Shown here: piece by piece, positions 8,458 to 17,194 of the stretch
Layout of the letters: each line of letters begins with the position of its first letter
Position numbering within the stretch: position 1 is the stretch's first letter
Assembly: GCF_000515395.1 (NCBI RefSeq)
Contig: NZ_KI911782.1
Location: 4,028,606 to 4,092,605 of the forward strand
Direction of reading: 5' to 3'
Source: Jiangella gansuensis DSM 44835
GTDB taxonomy: Bacteria > Actinomycetota > Actinomycetes > Jiangellales > Jiangellaceae
DNA: 64,000 bases
Position numbers and translations under genes: made by a program
The notes under the pieces: generated by a model
Databases searched by the model: none
Told to the model about the DNA's origin: nothing
The model's input: the letters and a program-made list of their open reading frames with translations, nothing else

Positions 8458-10101
8458 TCATCCGGTGACCCCGTCGAGCTCGAACCCGGAGGTGGGCAGC
8501 GGCCGGAATCCCTGCAGCGTGCTGGACCACCCGGTCAGGTAGTCGGCGCGGTGCAGCCGCGCCAGCGGCGTCTGTGTCTGGAGGATGTTCTGTGCCTCGG
8601 CCAGCGCCGCGGACCGCTCGGCGGCGTCGGCCGTCGTCAGGGCCAGATCCAGCAGCTGCTCCACCCGGTCGCGCTCGGGCGTGTTCCAGTACAGGAACTC
8701 GCGCGGGATGGTGCCGTAGAACGACCACCGCAGCAGGAACTCGGCGTCCGTCGCACCCAGTGCCGCGGTGTCGCTCTTGATCAGGAACAGGTTGTAGCTG
8801 CCCTCGGTGACCCGCGAGTACAGCGACTCCAGCTCGCCCGGGATCACGTTCGGCTCGAACCCGACCGCGCGGAGGTTCTCCTCGATGATCGGCGTCTGCG
8901 AGGCGAGGAACTCCAGGTTGCCGGCCAGGAAGTCGATCGGGATGCCGCCGTCGCCGTAGCCGGCCTCGGCGAGCAGGGTCCGGGCCTGGTCGGGGTCGTA
9001 CCGGTAGACGACGTCCGGGGCGGCGTACTCGGGGTTGTCGGGGGTGATGACGCCGTCCCATGCGGGGGTCGCGTGGCCGAAGAAGCTGGTCTGGCTGATG
9101 GTGTCGCGGTCGATCGCGTAGACGACGGCCTGCCGGACCCGGTGGTCGTCGAAGGGCGGCTTGCCGCAGTGGAACATGAGGCCGGTCTGGTGGTCGCCGC
9201 TGGCGCCCTCGGCCTCGATGCCCTCGGTGGCCGCCAGGCTGTCGAACGAGCTGCTGGGGACGTCCTCGACGATGCGGGTCTGGCCGCTGCGCAGGCCGGA
9301 CACGCGGGCGTTGCCGTCGACGGTGACGTTCACCGTGAGCTCGTCGAAGGCGATGCGCGCCGGGCCGGAGTAGTCCTCGAACAGTGTCATGGACACCTCC
9401 TGCCCGGAGGCGACCGAGGTGACGCGATACGGCCCGGTGCCGACGGGGGTGACGGTCAGCGCCTCCGGCGAGCTCTCCACCGCCCGCCTGGACATGCCCT
9501 TGACCAGGACCAGCCGCTGCGCGAGCAGGGTGGTGGGCTGGGTGAGGAGGATCTCGACCTCGTGGTCGCCGACCGCCTGGACGGACTGGACGATCTCGAA
9601 GAACCGGGCGAACAGCGACCCCGCGGCGGGGTCCTTGATGCGCTCGATGGTGAAGACGATGTCGTCGGCGGTCAGCGGGCTGCCGTCGTGGAACACCACG
9701 TCGGAGCGCAGCGGGATCCGGTACGTCGTGGGGTCGACCTCGTGCGGCAGGTCGGTCGCCAGCTCGGGCGACAGGTCCGCCCGCGGCGGGAACGGGTCGA
9801 GCCGGTAGAGCGACTCGTACACGAACCGGTTGATGGCGATGGTGCCGACCGCCGACGCGGTGGTCGGGTCGAGGTCGCTGAAGGTGTTCGCCATGGCCGC
9901 ACGCAGCTGCGAGCTGGTGGACCCGGGCGAGCCGCTGCTTCCACCGGTGTCGCCGGCCGGCGTCTGCGCCGTGCAGGCGGCGGCCGCACCGCCGAGGCCG
10001 ACGGCCGCCAGGCCCACACCGGCGGCGCGCAGGAGCTGCCGGCGGCTCAGCGCGTCCGACCACAGGGCGGCGAAGCCGTCGTCACTGGTGAACCGTGTCA
10101 T
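8458..10101 (-). CDS. Solute-binding lipoprotein of a dipeptide-type ABC transporter, Tat-exported (SBP family 5)
   Basis: A 547-residue family 5 binding protein. The ATG at 10101 follows a strong AGGAGG site (plus-strand 10109-10114). The leader has a twin-arginine motif, SRRQLLRAAG, then a hydrophobic core ending in AAAC, so it should be a Tat-exported lipoprotein. DPTTYRIPLRSDVVFHDGSP, GTGPYRVTSV and RQAVVYAIDRD are family signatures. Tat export suggests folding before export. It directly precedes the permease genes and is the likely cognate binding protein of the leftward system. Confidence 0.92.
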   Translation of the reverse strand: MTRFTSDDGFAALWSDALSRRQLLRAAGVGLAAVGLGGAAAACTAQTPAGDTGGSSGSPGSTSSQLRAAMANTFSDLDPTTASAVGTIAINRFVYESLYRLDPFPPRADLSPELATDLPHEVDPTTYRIPLRSDVVFHDGSPLTADDIVFTIERIKDPAAGSLFARFFEIVQSVQAVGDHEVEILLTQPTTLLAQRLVLVKGMSRRAVESSPEALTVTPVGTGPYRVTSVASGQEVSMTLFEDYSGPARIAFDELTVNVTVDGNARVSGLRSGQTRIVEDVPSSSFDSLAATEGIEAEGASGDHQTGLMFHCGKPPFDDHRVRQAVVYAIDRDTISQTSFFGHATPAWDGVITPDNPEYAAPDVVYRYDPDQARTLLAEAGYGDGGIPIDFLAGNLEFLASQTPIIEENLRAVGFEPNVIPGELESLYSRVTEGSYNLFLIKSDTAALGATDAEFLLRWSFYGTIPREFLYWNTPERDRVEQLLDLALTTADAAERSAALAEAQNILQTQTPLARLHRADYLTGWSSTLQGFRPLPTSGFELDGVTG

Positions 10102-10150
10102 GTGAGGACCTCCTGACAGTGCGTGCGGGTCGCTCCGGTGTTCATGTCGA

Positions 10151-10957
10151 TCACCACAGGGTCCAGCCCCCGTCGACGACGATCTCCGCCCCGGTGATGA
10201 AGGACGCCTCGCCGGACAGCAGGAAGGCGACCGCACCGGCGATCTCGTCCGGCCTGCCGAGGCGCCCCAGGGGGGTGGCAGCGGCGAACCGGTCCACGTC
10301 GGCGGGGCTGAGCTCGTGGTGCTCCAGGCCGATCATCCCGGGGGAGACGGTGTTGATCCGGACGCCCGACGACGCCGCGGCCACCGCGAGCTCCCGGGTC
10401 AGCTGCCGGACGGCGCCCTTCGATGCCGCGTAGGCGACGCCGCGCTCCGGCCCGTCGGGGGTGTCCGGGGAGATGCGCTCGGGGTAGAAGACGGGGTTGA
10501 GGGCGACCTCGCCGTAGACGGAGGCGATGTTGACGATGCCCGCGCCGTCCCGGCCGCGCATCCGCCGGATCGCCTCGAAGGACAGGAACGCGGTCGCCTC
10601 GACGTTCAGGGCCAGGTTCTCCCGCCACCGCTCGAGGTCCTGCGCGAACAGGGGAGCGATGTACGTGTCGCCGGCGTTGTTGACCAGCGCCGTGAGCGGT
10701 TCCGGCTGCTGGTCGGCGGCGGCCATGATGGCCTCCCGCCCGTCCGGTGTCGTGACGTCGGCGACGACGGTGACGACGTCCGGAGCGGGACCGGCCAGCC
10801 GGGCGGTTTCGTCGAGCTTCTCCTCCCGCCGGCCGGCGATCAGGCAGCGGTAACCGGCCTGGGCCAGCCTGAGCGTGATCGCCCGGCCGATGCCGGTGCC
10901 GCCGCCGGTGACGACGGCCAGCCGGGTGGCGTCGAGCCGGTCCGAAGGGCTGGCCAT
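10151..10957 (-). CDS. SDR family oxidoreductase
   Basis: A 268-residue classical SDR: VVTGGGTGIGRA near residue 15, NNAG in ALVNNAGDTY, catalytic YAASK and the closing SFITGAEIVVDGGWTLW. It is a second NAD(P)-dependent dehydrogenase in the operon, 1 bp after the epimerase gene and 49 bp before the Tat-type binding protein. With the SDR at 3844-4668 it could carry out successive redox steps on the substrate skeleton. Substrate unknown. Confidence 0.88.
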   Translation of the reverse strand: MASPSDRLDATRLAVVTGGGTGIGRAITLRLAQAGYRCLIAGRREEKLDETARLAGPAPDVVTVVADVTTPDGREAIMAAADQQPEPLTALVNNAGDTYIAPLFAQDLERWRENLALNVEATAFLSFEAIRRMRGRDGAGIVNIASVYGEVALNPVFYPERISPDTPDGPERGVAYAASKGAVRQLTRELAVAAASSGVRINTVSPGMIGLEHHELSPADVDRFAAATPLGRLGRPDEIAGAVAFLLSGEASFITGAEIVVDGGWTLW

Positions 10958-10958
10958 G

Positions 10959-12002
10959 TCAGATCCTGGCCGGGACGAAGCTGTCGGTGGCGCCGGTGCC
11001 GCCGGACTCGGCGGCGATGGCCGACTCGACCATGGCGCGGAAGTCGTGCCGGGGCCGGTAGCCGAGGATGTCCCGAGCGGCGTCGACGGCCATCTCCAGC
11101 CGCCACGTCAGCGGTAGCCGGACACTCAGGCGGGGGACACCGTCCAGCTCCGCGACGACGTCGGCGCCGTCCTCGAACGTGGTGGGCTCGGCGGCGGTGA
11201 TGTTGAACGCGCGACCGGTGGCGGCGGGCACGGTGAGGGCCAGGTACAGCCCCTCCACCGCGTCGCGGACGTCGAGCAGGTGGATGCTCCACGGCCCGTC
11301 CGGCCCGGTGAGCCCGACGGCGACGTCGTCGGCGGCATCGCCGACCGCGTCGTCGAACAGCTCGGCCAGCTCCGGATTCTGGCGGAACAGCGGCCAGATG
11401 TTGCTGTCGCGGCCCAGTTCGACCCGCCTCAGCATGGTCCGGACCGAGGCTACCCGGAAGTACCTGCGCGCCTCCGCCGGGTCGAGCACCGTGGCGAACC
11501 GGGTGATCGCGAACGGGATGTCGTACTGGACGGCGTGGTTGCGCAAAATCACCTCGCCCAGCAGCTTGGCGGTCCCGTAGTAGTCGGCCGGCACCTGCGG
11601 CGCGTCCTCGGGCAGCGGCACCAGCGGCGGGTCGCCCGGCCGGTAAGTGCCGTCGGTGCTGGCGAGCAGGAACCGCTCCACCCCGCCGCTCTTGACCACG
11701 CCCTCCAGCAGCCGCAGCGTGCCGAACGCGTTGACGTCGTAGAACCGGTCGACGGGGGTGTCGCCGCGCACCAGTTGGGCGGCGAGGTGGACGACATGCG
11801 TGACGCCTCGGGTGGCGGCGTCGACAGCGCTCTGGTCGCCGAGGTCGGCCTCGACGATCTCGACGCCGTCCAGGCCGTCGAGCTTGGCCCGCTGCGGGTC
11901 GCCGGGCAGGACCATCGCCCGCACGTCGGCACCGGCCGCGCGCAGCCGGCGGACCATGTTCGCGCCGACTCGCCCGGCCGCGCCGGTGACGAGGACTCTC
12001 AT
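10959..12002 (-). CDS. NAD-dependent epimerase/dehydratase family protein
   Basis: A 347-residue extended SDR starting MRVLVTGAAGRVGANMVRRL, with the GxxGxxG nucleotide-binding loop at the N-terminus. The catalytic tyrosine and lysine lie in YYGTAKLLGE, and a ribose/substrate region appears at HLAAQLVRG. The ATG overlaps the stop of the M81 gene by 4 nt and the next SDR starts 1 bp later. Such enzymes epimerise, dehydrate or oxidise nucleotide sugars and related polyols. The N-acetylhexosaminidase-like gene in the same operon makes a sugar-type substrate plausible, but that is inference. Confidence 0.88.
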   Translation of the reverse strand: MRVLVTGAAGRVGANMVRRLRAAGADVRAMVLPGDPQRAKLDGLDGVEIVEADLGDQSAVDAATRGVTHVVHLAAQLVRGDTPVDRFYDVNAFGTLRLLEGVVKSGGVERFLLASTDGTYRPGDPPLVPLPEDAPQVPADYYGTAKLLGEVILRNHAVQYDIPFAITRFATVLDPAEARRYFRVASVRTMLRRVELGRDSNIWPLFRQNPELAELFDDAVGDAADDVAVGLTGPDGPWSIHLLDVRDAVEGLYLALTVPAATGRAFNITAAEPTTFEDGADVVAELDGVPRLSVRLPLTWRLEMAVDAARDILGYRPRHDFRAMVESAIAAESGGTGATDSFVPARI

Positions 12003-13501
12003 GCGACACCTCCGTCGAACGTGGTGTGGATCTCGAACGGGTACAGCGGCCGGCGCCGGTTCAGGTAGGAGAACCGGTGCAGGTTGGCGGCGGTGATGCC
12101 CGGGGTGTCGACGCGCACGATGTCGGCGACGTGCGGCCCGTAGCCGGCCAGCGGCGAGTGCACGCCCTTGGCGACGATCGCGGCGAAGTCCGCGGGCGCC
12201 AGCCCGAGCGTGGTGAGCTGGTCGACGCTGAACGGCAGCACCACCTCGGTGGTGACGATGACCGTCTGGCCGGTGTCCAGGCGGACGGCGGCGCTGGGCC
12301 CGGCCTCGAAGTGGCTCCAGCCGGCGTGTACCGGGCCGGTCGCGTCGAACGTCCCGTCGTGCAGGGCGAGCACGGTCGCCGTGGCTTCGACCGGCGGCCC
12401 GGTGGCGGGGTCGGTGCGGGCACCGAGGGTCACCGTCACCTGCGCGCCCACGCCGGCGGCCGTACACGCGGCGGCGGTGACGGGGTCGGCGACGATGGTG
12501 AGCAGGCTCGCGAATCCGGCCGCACGTGCGGCGCCGAGCAACACCACCGAGTCGCCGGGTGAGCCGGCACCGATGTTGTCGCCGACGTCGAGCAGCAGAA
12601 CCGGAGCCCCTGGCGTCCCTTCCGCACGCTGCGCGGCGGCGATGGCCTGTGCCGGCGTGGTGCCGGTGACGTCGAACTGGGCGCGGCGGTTCCACACCTC
12701 ACCGGCGAGCGCGCGGGCGTGGGCGGCCGCCGCGGCGTCGTCGCCGTCGGTGATGACCACGACGCTCATGCCCATCTCCGGGACGTCGGCGTACGGGTAC
12801 CCCTCGGCGACGGTGGCCGACAGCACGCCCGGCTCGTCCATCAGCGCCCGGACCCGGTCCATCAGGTCCCGCATCGGCGGCTCGTCGGTGTTCTGGCACA
12901 GGATGTTGATCGTGGTGGGCACCGGTAGGTAGGCCAGCGCCGGGCGGATCTCGCCGCGCGCCGCCCGGATGGTCAGGTCGCCCACTTCCTCGGCGACCTC
13001 GCGCGCGTCCACATGCGGGTTGGTGCGGTAGGTGTTGAGGACGTCGGCGTGCTCACACATCGCGGCACTGATGTTGGCGTGCAGGTCTAGTGAGACCCCG
13101 ATCGGGACGTCCGGCCCGACCGCCGCCCGGATGGACCGCAGCAGGTGGCCGTCGACGTCGGCGATCTGCGCACTGACGGCCGCACCGTGCAGGTCGACGA
13201 GGACGCCGTCGAACGGACCGGAGCGGCGCAGCGCCGACACCATCTCCTCGGTCCGGGCGTCGAGGGCGTCGGCGGTGATGGGCCCGGACGGCACCAGGTG
13301 CGTCATCACCAGCGGCACGGCCTCGACGCTGTGCTTGTCGCAGGCGGCGAGGTAACCGGACACGGTGCTGGTGCCGCCCGCGTGCCGCTCCACGATCTCC
13401 GCGCCGCGCAGCGTGGCCCCCTCGACGACGGCGGCGTCGACCGGATGCGCCGAGAACGTGTTGGCCTCGTGCGACAGGCCGAGCAGAGCGATGCGGAGCA
13501 T
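11999..13501 (-). CDS. M81 family metallopeptidase (MlrC-like)
   Basis: A 500-residue protein starting MLRIALLGLSHEANTFSAHP, the hallmark opening of M81 (MlrC, named from microcystin degradation) proteins. GVLVDLHGAAV, GVSLDLHANIS and TYRTNPHVDAREVAE carry the expected Asp/His residues, and LLLDVGDNIGAGSPGDS opens the C-terminal MlrC domain. Family members are zinc enzymes that open small modified peptides or amides; most are uncharacterised. The operon context (peptide-type importer, deacylase, PLP enzyme) suggests it cleaves an amide-linked small molecule in the cytoplasm. Confidence 0.88.
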   Translation of the reverse strand: MLRIALLGLSHEANTFSAHPVDAAVVEGATLRGAEIVERHAGGTSTVSGYLAACDKHSVEAVPLVMTHLVPSGPITADALDARTEEMVSALRRSGPFDGVLVDLHGAAVSAQIADVDGHLLRSIRAAVGPDVPIGVSLDLHANISAAMCEHADVLNTYRTNPHVDAREVAEEVGDLTIRAARGEIRPALAYLPVPTTINILCQNTDEPPMRDLMDRVRALMDEPGVLSATVAEGYPYADVPEMGMSVVVITDGDDAAAAAHARALAGEVWNRRAQFDVTGTTPAQAIAAAQRAEGTPGAPVLLLDVGDNIGAGSPGDSVVLLGAARAAGFASLLTIVADPVTAAACTAAGVGAQVTVTLGARTDPATGPPVEATATVLALHDGTFDATGPVHAGWSHFEAGPSAAVRLDTGQTVIVTTEVVLPFSVDQLTTLGLAPADFAAIVAKGVHSPLAGYGPHVADIVRVDTPGITAANLHRFSYLNRRRPLYPFEIHTTFDGGVA

Positions 13502-13533
13502 GGGGCGAGGTCTCCTCTCGTGGTCCGGGGCGG

Positions 13534-14622
13534 TCAGACGTGCCGGGCCCAGTCGGCGATGGCCTGGGGCACGTCGTCGACCTGGGCGGTGGGGATGCGT
13601 GCGGCGGGAGCGGCGAAGCGGCTCTGGTCCTTCCAGCCGGCGCCGGTGAGGATCAGTACCGGGTGGTCGTCACCGCGCAGCCGGCCGCGCTCGTGGTCGT
13701 CGAGCAGCGCGGCCAGGCTGGTCGCCGCTGCCGGTTCGACGAAGACACCCTCGGCGGTGGCGAGCAGCTGCTGCGCCCGCAGGATGGCGGCGTCGTCGAC
13801 AGCGGTGCCCCAGCCGCCGGAGGCCCGGACGGCGTCGACGGCCAGCTGTCCGTCCGGTGGGGCCGGCAGCTGCAGGCCGGAGATCAAGGTGTCGCAGCCG
13901 CCGACGACGGGCTGGTCGAGCTCACCGGCGAGGTGCCGGGCGATCGGCGCGCACCCGAGCGGCTGGCAGACGACGACGGCGGCCTGCTGTGACCGGGTGG
14001 CCAACCCGCGGGCCAGCGACGCCGCCAGCCCGCCGCCGCCGGTGGGTGCGTACGCGTGGGTCATGTCCGGCACCTGCTCGGCCAGCTCGTAGCCGAGGGT
14101 GTCGATGCCGCGCATGCCCAGCGGGTTGTGCGCGTTGGCGGTGATGGCGAGGAACAGCCCGTGCCGTTCGGCCGCCGCGGCCACGTGCGCCATCAGCCCG
14201 GTGCCACTGGTGGCCGACGCGCCGTCGCCGACGCCGTCGACGGCCACGACGCCGATGCCGTACGGCACCAGCGGCACCCGCTTCTCCTGCGGCGCGGTGG
14301 ACACCACGCACAGGAAGCCGGGCAGGCCGGCGCGGGTGCCGAAGGCCGCCATCGCCAGGCCGGCGTTGCCGGACGACGTGGCCACCCAGCCGCGGTAGCC
14401 CTGATGGCGGGCCAGGGAGACCGTCATCGCGGCGACCCGGTCCTTGTAGGACCCGGTCGGGTTGGCCGTCTCGAGCTTCGCCGACAGCCGCCCGAGGCCC
14501 AGCCGGGACGCGAGGCGGTCCAGTGCGATGACCGGTGTACCGCCCTCGCCGAGGGTGACGAACCGGTCGACCGCCGGCAGGTCTGCGGCGTAGCGCGCCA
14601 GGCCGTGGGTCGGAGTACTCAT
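13534..14622 (-). CDS. Threonine synthase-like PLP-dependent enzyme (fold type II)
   Basis: A 362-residue fold-type II PLP enzyme. The Schiff-base lysine is in NPTGSYKDRVAAM near residue 60, SSGNAGLAMAAFG is the cofactor phosphate/substrate loop, and a Gly-rich PTGGGGLAASLARG comes later. It is shorter than housekeeping threonine synthase and lies in a catabolic operon. A beta- or gamma-eliminating lyase or amino-acid deaminase role is therefore as likely as threonine synthesis. Such enzymes release aminoacrylate-type intermediates that RidA proteins hydrolyse, and a RidA gene closes this operon. It overlaps the deacylase gene by 4 nt. Confidence 0.82.
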   Translation of the reverse strand: MSTPTHGLARYAADLPAVDRFVTLGEGGTPVIALDRLASRLGLGRLSAKLETANPTGSYKDRVAAMTVSLARHQGYRGWVATSSGNAGLAMAAFGTRAGLPGFLCVVSTAPQEKRVPLVPYGIGVVAVDGVGDGASATSGTGLMAHVAAAAERHGLFLAITANAHNPLGMRGIDTLGYELAEQVPDMTHAYAPTGGGGLAASLARGLATRSQQAAVVVCQPLGCAPIARHLAGELDQPVVGGCDTLISGLQLPAPPDGQLAVDAVRASGGWGTAVDDAAILRAQQLLATAEGVFVEPAAATSLAALLDDHERGRLRGDDHPVLILTGAGWKDQSRFAAPAARIPTAQVDDVPQAIADWARHV

Positions 14623-15554
14623 GCTCCGGCCTCCTCTCGGCCGTCCAGGCCGGCGAGGACGAACAGCACGTCTTCGGTCGCGGTACGGGCCTGGCGCCGC
14701 AGGAACATGACCATGCCGTCACCGGGCGCGACGACCGGATGCGCGGACTCGCCGTCGTGATCGTGGAACCGCCCGATCTCCTCGCCGCGGCGTACGACGT
14801 CGCCGGCCCGGACCGACGAGACGAAGAAGCCGTGCCCGCCGGCGGCGGCGCCGGTGTCGAGGTCGCCCTGGCCGTGCACCCACCGGGGCGGCGCGGGGCG
14901 GTCGCCGGACGACGGCAGCATGCCCAATTCGGCGAGGACACGCAGCACGCCCGCGACGTAGGTGTCCAGCTCGTGTGCCCGGATGCTGCCTCCGCCGGAA
15001 CATTCGGCGTAGATGGCCGGGATGCCGGCCTGTGCCGCGACGGAGAGCGACCGGCCTGGTGCGGACGCGGGGTGCCGCCAGACGACCGGGGCGCCGAACG
15101 CGACCGCCAGCCGTTCCGAGGCGGCACCGGCCGGGCCGTCCGCGCAGTACCCCGCCAGCAGCGGCATGCGGTAGCGGATGCCGGCCGAGTGCAGGTCGAC
15201 CAGCGCGTCGCTGCCCTCGATGACCTCGGCCGTGACGGCGGCCGCGATGGCCGCGGTGGGTCCGTCGGCCGGATCGCCGGGGAAGCTGCGAGCGAGGTTG
15301 CCGCCGTCGAGCGGGCTGGTCCGGCTGTGCGCGTCCCAGGCGGGCGGATTGGCGACGGCGACCGCGCGGACCGTGCCGCGCAACGGGAGACCACGCAGTT
15401 CGCTCAGCACGAGGCGGACCGCCAGGACACCTTCGTCCTCGTCGCCGTGGACGCCGCCGAGTAGGGCGAGCGTCGGCCCGGCGGACTGGCCGGTGACGGT
15501 GGTGAGGACGACGCCGCCGGCAAGCGACCGGTGGTTGACCTGCGGCTCCTGCAT
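14619..15554 (-). CDS. Succinylglutamate desuccinylase/aspartoacylase family zinc deacylase
   Basis: A 311-residue M14-type amidohydrolase. The zinc ligands are visible: H36 and E39 in GGVHGDEDEG and H122 in LVDLHSAG, and the substrate-binding Asn-Arg motif is in DGGNLARSFPG. The family removes acyl groups from N-acyl amino acids. The ATG at 15554 is preferred because GGAGAG lies upstream; a GTG at 15587 is possible. It is the first gene of the leftward operon, about 120 nt downstream of a good promoter. Confidence 0.87.
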   Translation of the reverse strand: MQEPQVNHRSLAGGVVLTTVTGQSAGPTLALLGGVHGDEDEGVLAVRLVLSELRGLPLRGTVRAVAVANPPAWDAHSRTSPLDGGNLARSFPGDPADGPTAAIAAAVTAEVIEGSDALVDLHSAGIRYRMPLLAGYCADGPAGAASERLAVAFGAPVVWRHPASAPGRSLSVAAQAGIPAIYAECSGGGSIRAHELDTYVAGVLRVLAELGMLPSSGDRPAPPRWVHGQGDLDTGAAAGGHGFFVSSVRAGDVVRRGEEIGRFHDHDGESAHPVVAPGDGMVMFLRRQARTATEDVLFVLAGLDGREEAGA

Positions 15555-15667
15555 GCGTTCGCTGCTCTCCGCTCGTCGGTTCGACACGGCGCCGGACCCG
15601 GCGTCGTGGTGTCCGTTCGATGACCTCGCGGTACGCCCGGCCGGTGCAGAAAGCCCCCGGCCGCTGA

Positions 15668-15709
15668 CTGTTGAGTGAACCTATCCGGGCCTGATAGAAG
15701 TGTCAACAG
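15668..15709. promoter_or_regulatory. Nested inverted repeat overlapping the promoter, probable operator
   Basis: Outer arms CTGTTGA (15668-15674) and TCAACAG (15703-15709) enclose inner arms CTATC (15681-15685) and GATAG (15693-15697). The two symmetry centres are half a base apart. The structure covers both the -35 and -10 of the leftward promoter, a position suited to a repressor. No regulator gene is visible in the island. Confidence 0.55.
15678..15706 (-). promoter_or_regulatory. Sigma-70-type promoter of the leftward catabolic operon
   Basis: Read on the minus strand, TTGACA (plus 15706-15701) is followed after exactly 17 nt by TAGGTT (15683-15678). This matches the housekeeping actinobacterial consensus well. 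Transcription would start near 15671, giving a leader of about 117 nt before the deacylase ATG. Confidence 0.7.
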
Positions 15710-15755
15710 ATGGGACGGCTGATTCAGTCTGTGGCACCTCGGTGGAAATATGACC

Positions 15756-15784
15756 TTTACCGGGAGTGCCCGCTCACGTAGCAT
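15756..15784 (+). promoter_or_regulatory. Probable promoter of the rightward aminotransferase/transport operon
   Basis: TTTACC (15756-15761) and TAGCAT (15779-15784) are separated by 17 nt, each matching four of six consensus positions. Start of transcription would be near 15791, about 55 nt before the aminotransferase ATG. Confidence 0.5.
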
Positions 15785-15846
15785 CACTTCACCTGACGGA
15801 AACAGTAACTCATCTACTGGAACCTCGGTCGAACAGGAAGAGGCTG

Positions 15847-17130
15847 ATGACGTCCACGACTCACACGCGATCCGCGCAGTTCGACCAGCGGGCCCGGGAC
15901 CTCACCCCCGGCGGTGTCCACTCCAACGTGCGCCTCAGCGGGCCGAGAGTGTGTTTCGACCGGGGGGAGGGCGCCTGGCTCTACGACATCGACGGCAACG
16001 ACTACGTCGACTACCTGCTCGGCCAGGGCCCGAGCCTGCTCGGCCACGCCGCCCCGGCGGTCAACGCCGTCGTCGCCCGGGAATCACGGCGCGGTTCGGT
16101 CTTCGGTTCGCAGCACGTGCTCGAGAACGAGGCCGGCGAGCTCTTCCTCGACACCGTCGGCTGGGCCGAGCGGGTGCGCTTCGGCCTGACCGGTACCGAA
16201 GCCGACCAGGCCGCGCTCCGGCTGGCGCGCGCGGCCACCGGCCGCACCAAGTTCGTCCGGTTCGAGGGCACCTACCACGGCTGGCTCGACAACATGCTGG
16301 TCACCAGCGTCGACGGTCAGATCCGCCCGGGCAGTGCCGGCCAGCTGGCCCACCACCTGGACGACACCTACTTCCTGCCGTACAACGACCTCACGGCCCT
16401 GGAGAAGGTGTTCGCCAACCACGACGACGTCGCCGCCGTCATCGTCGAGCCGGTCATGTGCAACAGCGCCGCCATCCAACCCCGCGACGGGTTCCTGGCC
16501 GAGGTGCGCCGGCTGTGCGACCGCACCGGTGCCGTGCTCATCTTCGACGAGGTCATCACCGGCTTCCGGGTGGCGCTGGGCGGCGCCGCCGAACGGTACG
16601 GAGTCACTCCCGACCTGGCCGTCTACGGCAAGGCCATGGCCGGCGGCTGGCCGGTCTCCGCGCTGGCCGGGTCCGCCGCCCTGATGGACCAGCTCACCAC
16701 CGGGGTCGTCCACTCCGGCACCTTCAACTCCTCGATCCCGGCGTGCGCGGCCGTGATCGCCACCCTGACCGAGCTACGGCAGGATCCGCCGTACGAGCGC
16801 ATCGAGACGCACGGCGCGGCCCTGATGAGCCGGATCCGGGAACTCGGGGCGGCGCACGGCGTCCCGCTGCGGGTGCAGGGCCTGCCGGTCGCCTTCCACG
16901 CGTCCTTCGGCGACCCGCACCCCATCCACCACCACGCGCAGCTGGGCACCATCGACGCCGCCCGCTACGCGAGGTTCGTCGAGGTCCTCGTCGCGCACGG
17001 AGTGTGGGTGGCGCCGCGCGGCATCTGGTACGTTTCGGCCGCTCACGGCGACCGCGAGCTCGACGCCGTCGTGAACCGTATGGATGCGGCGCTCGCGGCG
17101 GAAACCCGCATCCGTCGCACCGCCGGTTGA
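15847..17130 (+). CDS. Class III aminotransferase (glutamate-1-semialdehyde aminomutase-like)
   Basis: A 427-residue PLP enzyme. The ATG at 15847 is preceded by AGGAAGAGG. It has FDRGEGAWLYDIDGNDYVDY, the cofactor aspartate in LIFDEVITGFR and the Schiff-base lysine in VYGKAMAGGWPVSAL. It resembles HemL-type aminomutases but lies in a transport operon rather than with heme genes. A transaminase or aminomutase acting on the imported compound, or on a product of the divergent operon, is more likely. It is the first gene of the rightward operon, 64 bp before the permease. Confidence 0.87.
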   Translation: MTSTTHTRSAQFDQRARDLTPGGVHSNVRLSGPRVCFDRGEGAWLYDIDGNDYVDYLLGQGPSLLGHAAPAVNAVVARESRRGSVFGSQHVLENEAGELFLDTVGWAERVRFGLTGTEADQAALRLARAATGRTKFVRFEGTYHGWLDNMLVTSVDGQIRPGSAGQLAHHLDDTYFLPYNDLTALEKVFANHDDVAAVIVEPVMCNSAAIQPRDGFLAEVRRLCDRTGAVLIFDEVITGFRVALGGAAERYGVTPDLAVYGKAMAGGWPVSALAGSAALMDQLTTGVVHSGTFNSSIPACAAVIATLTELRQDPPYERIETHGAALMSRIRELGAAHGVPLRVQGLPVAFHASFGDPHPIHHHAQLGTIDAARYARFVEVLVAHGVWVAPRGIWYVSAAHGDRELDAVVNRMDAALAAETRIRRTAG

Positions 17131-17194
17131 CGAGCAATTGCGCGGCGCCGGTCGCCGCGCAACCCACCCTCGTCCGGATCGGGGAGGAGGTCAC

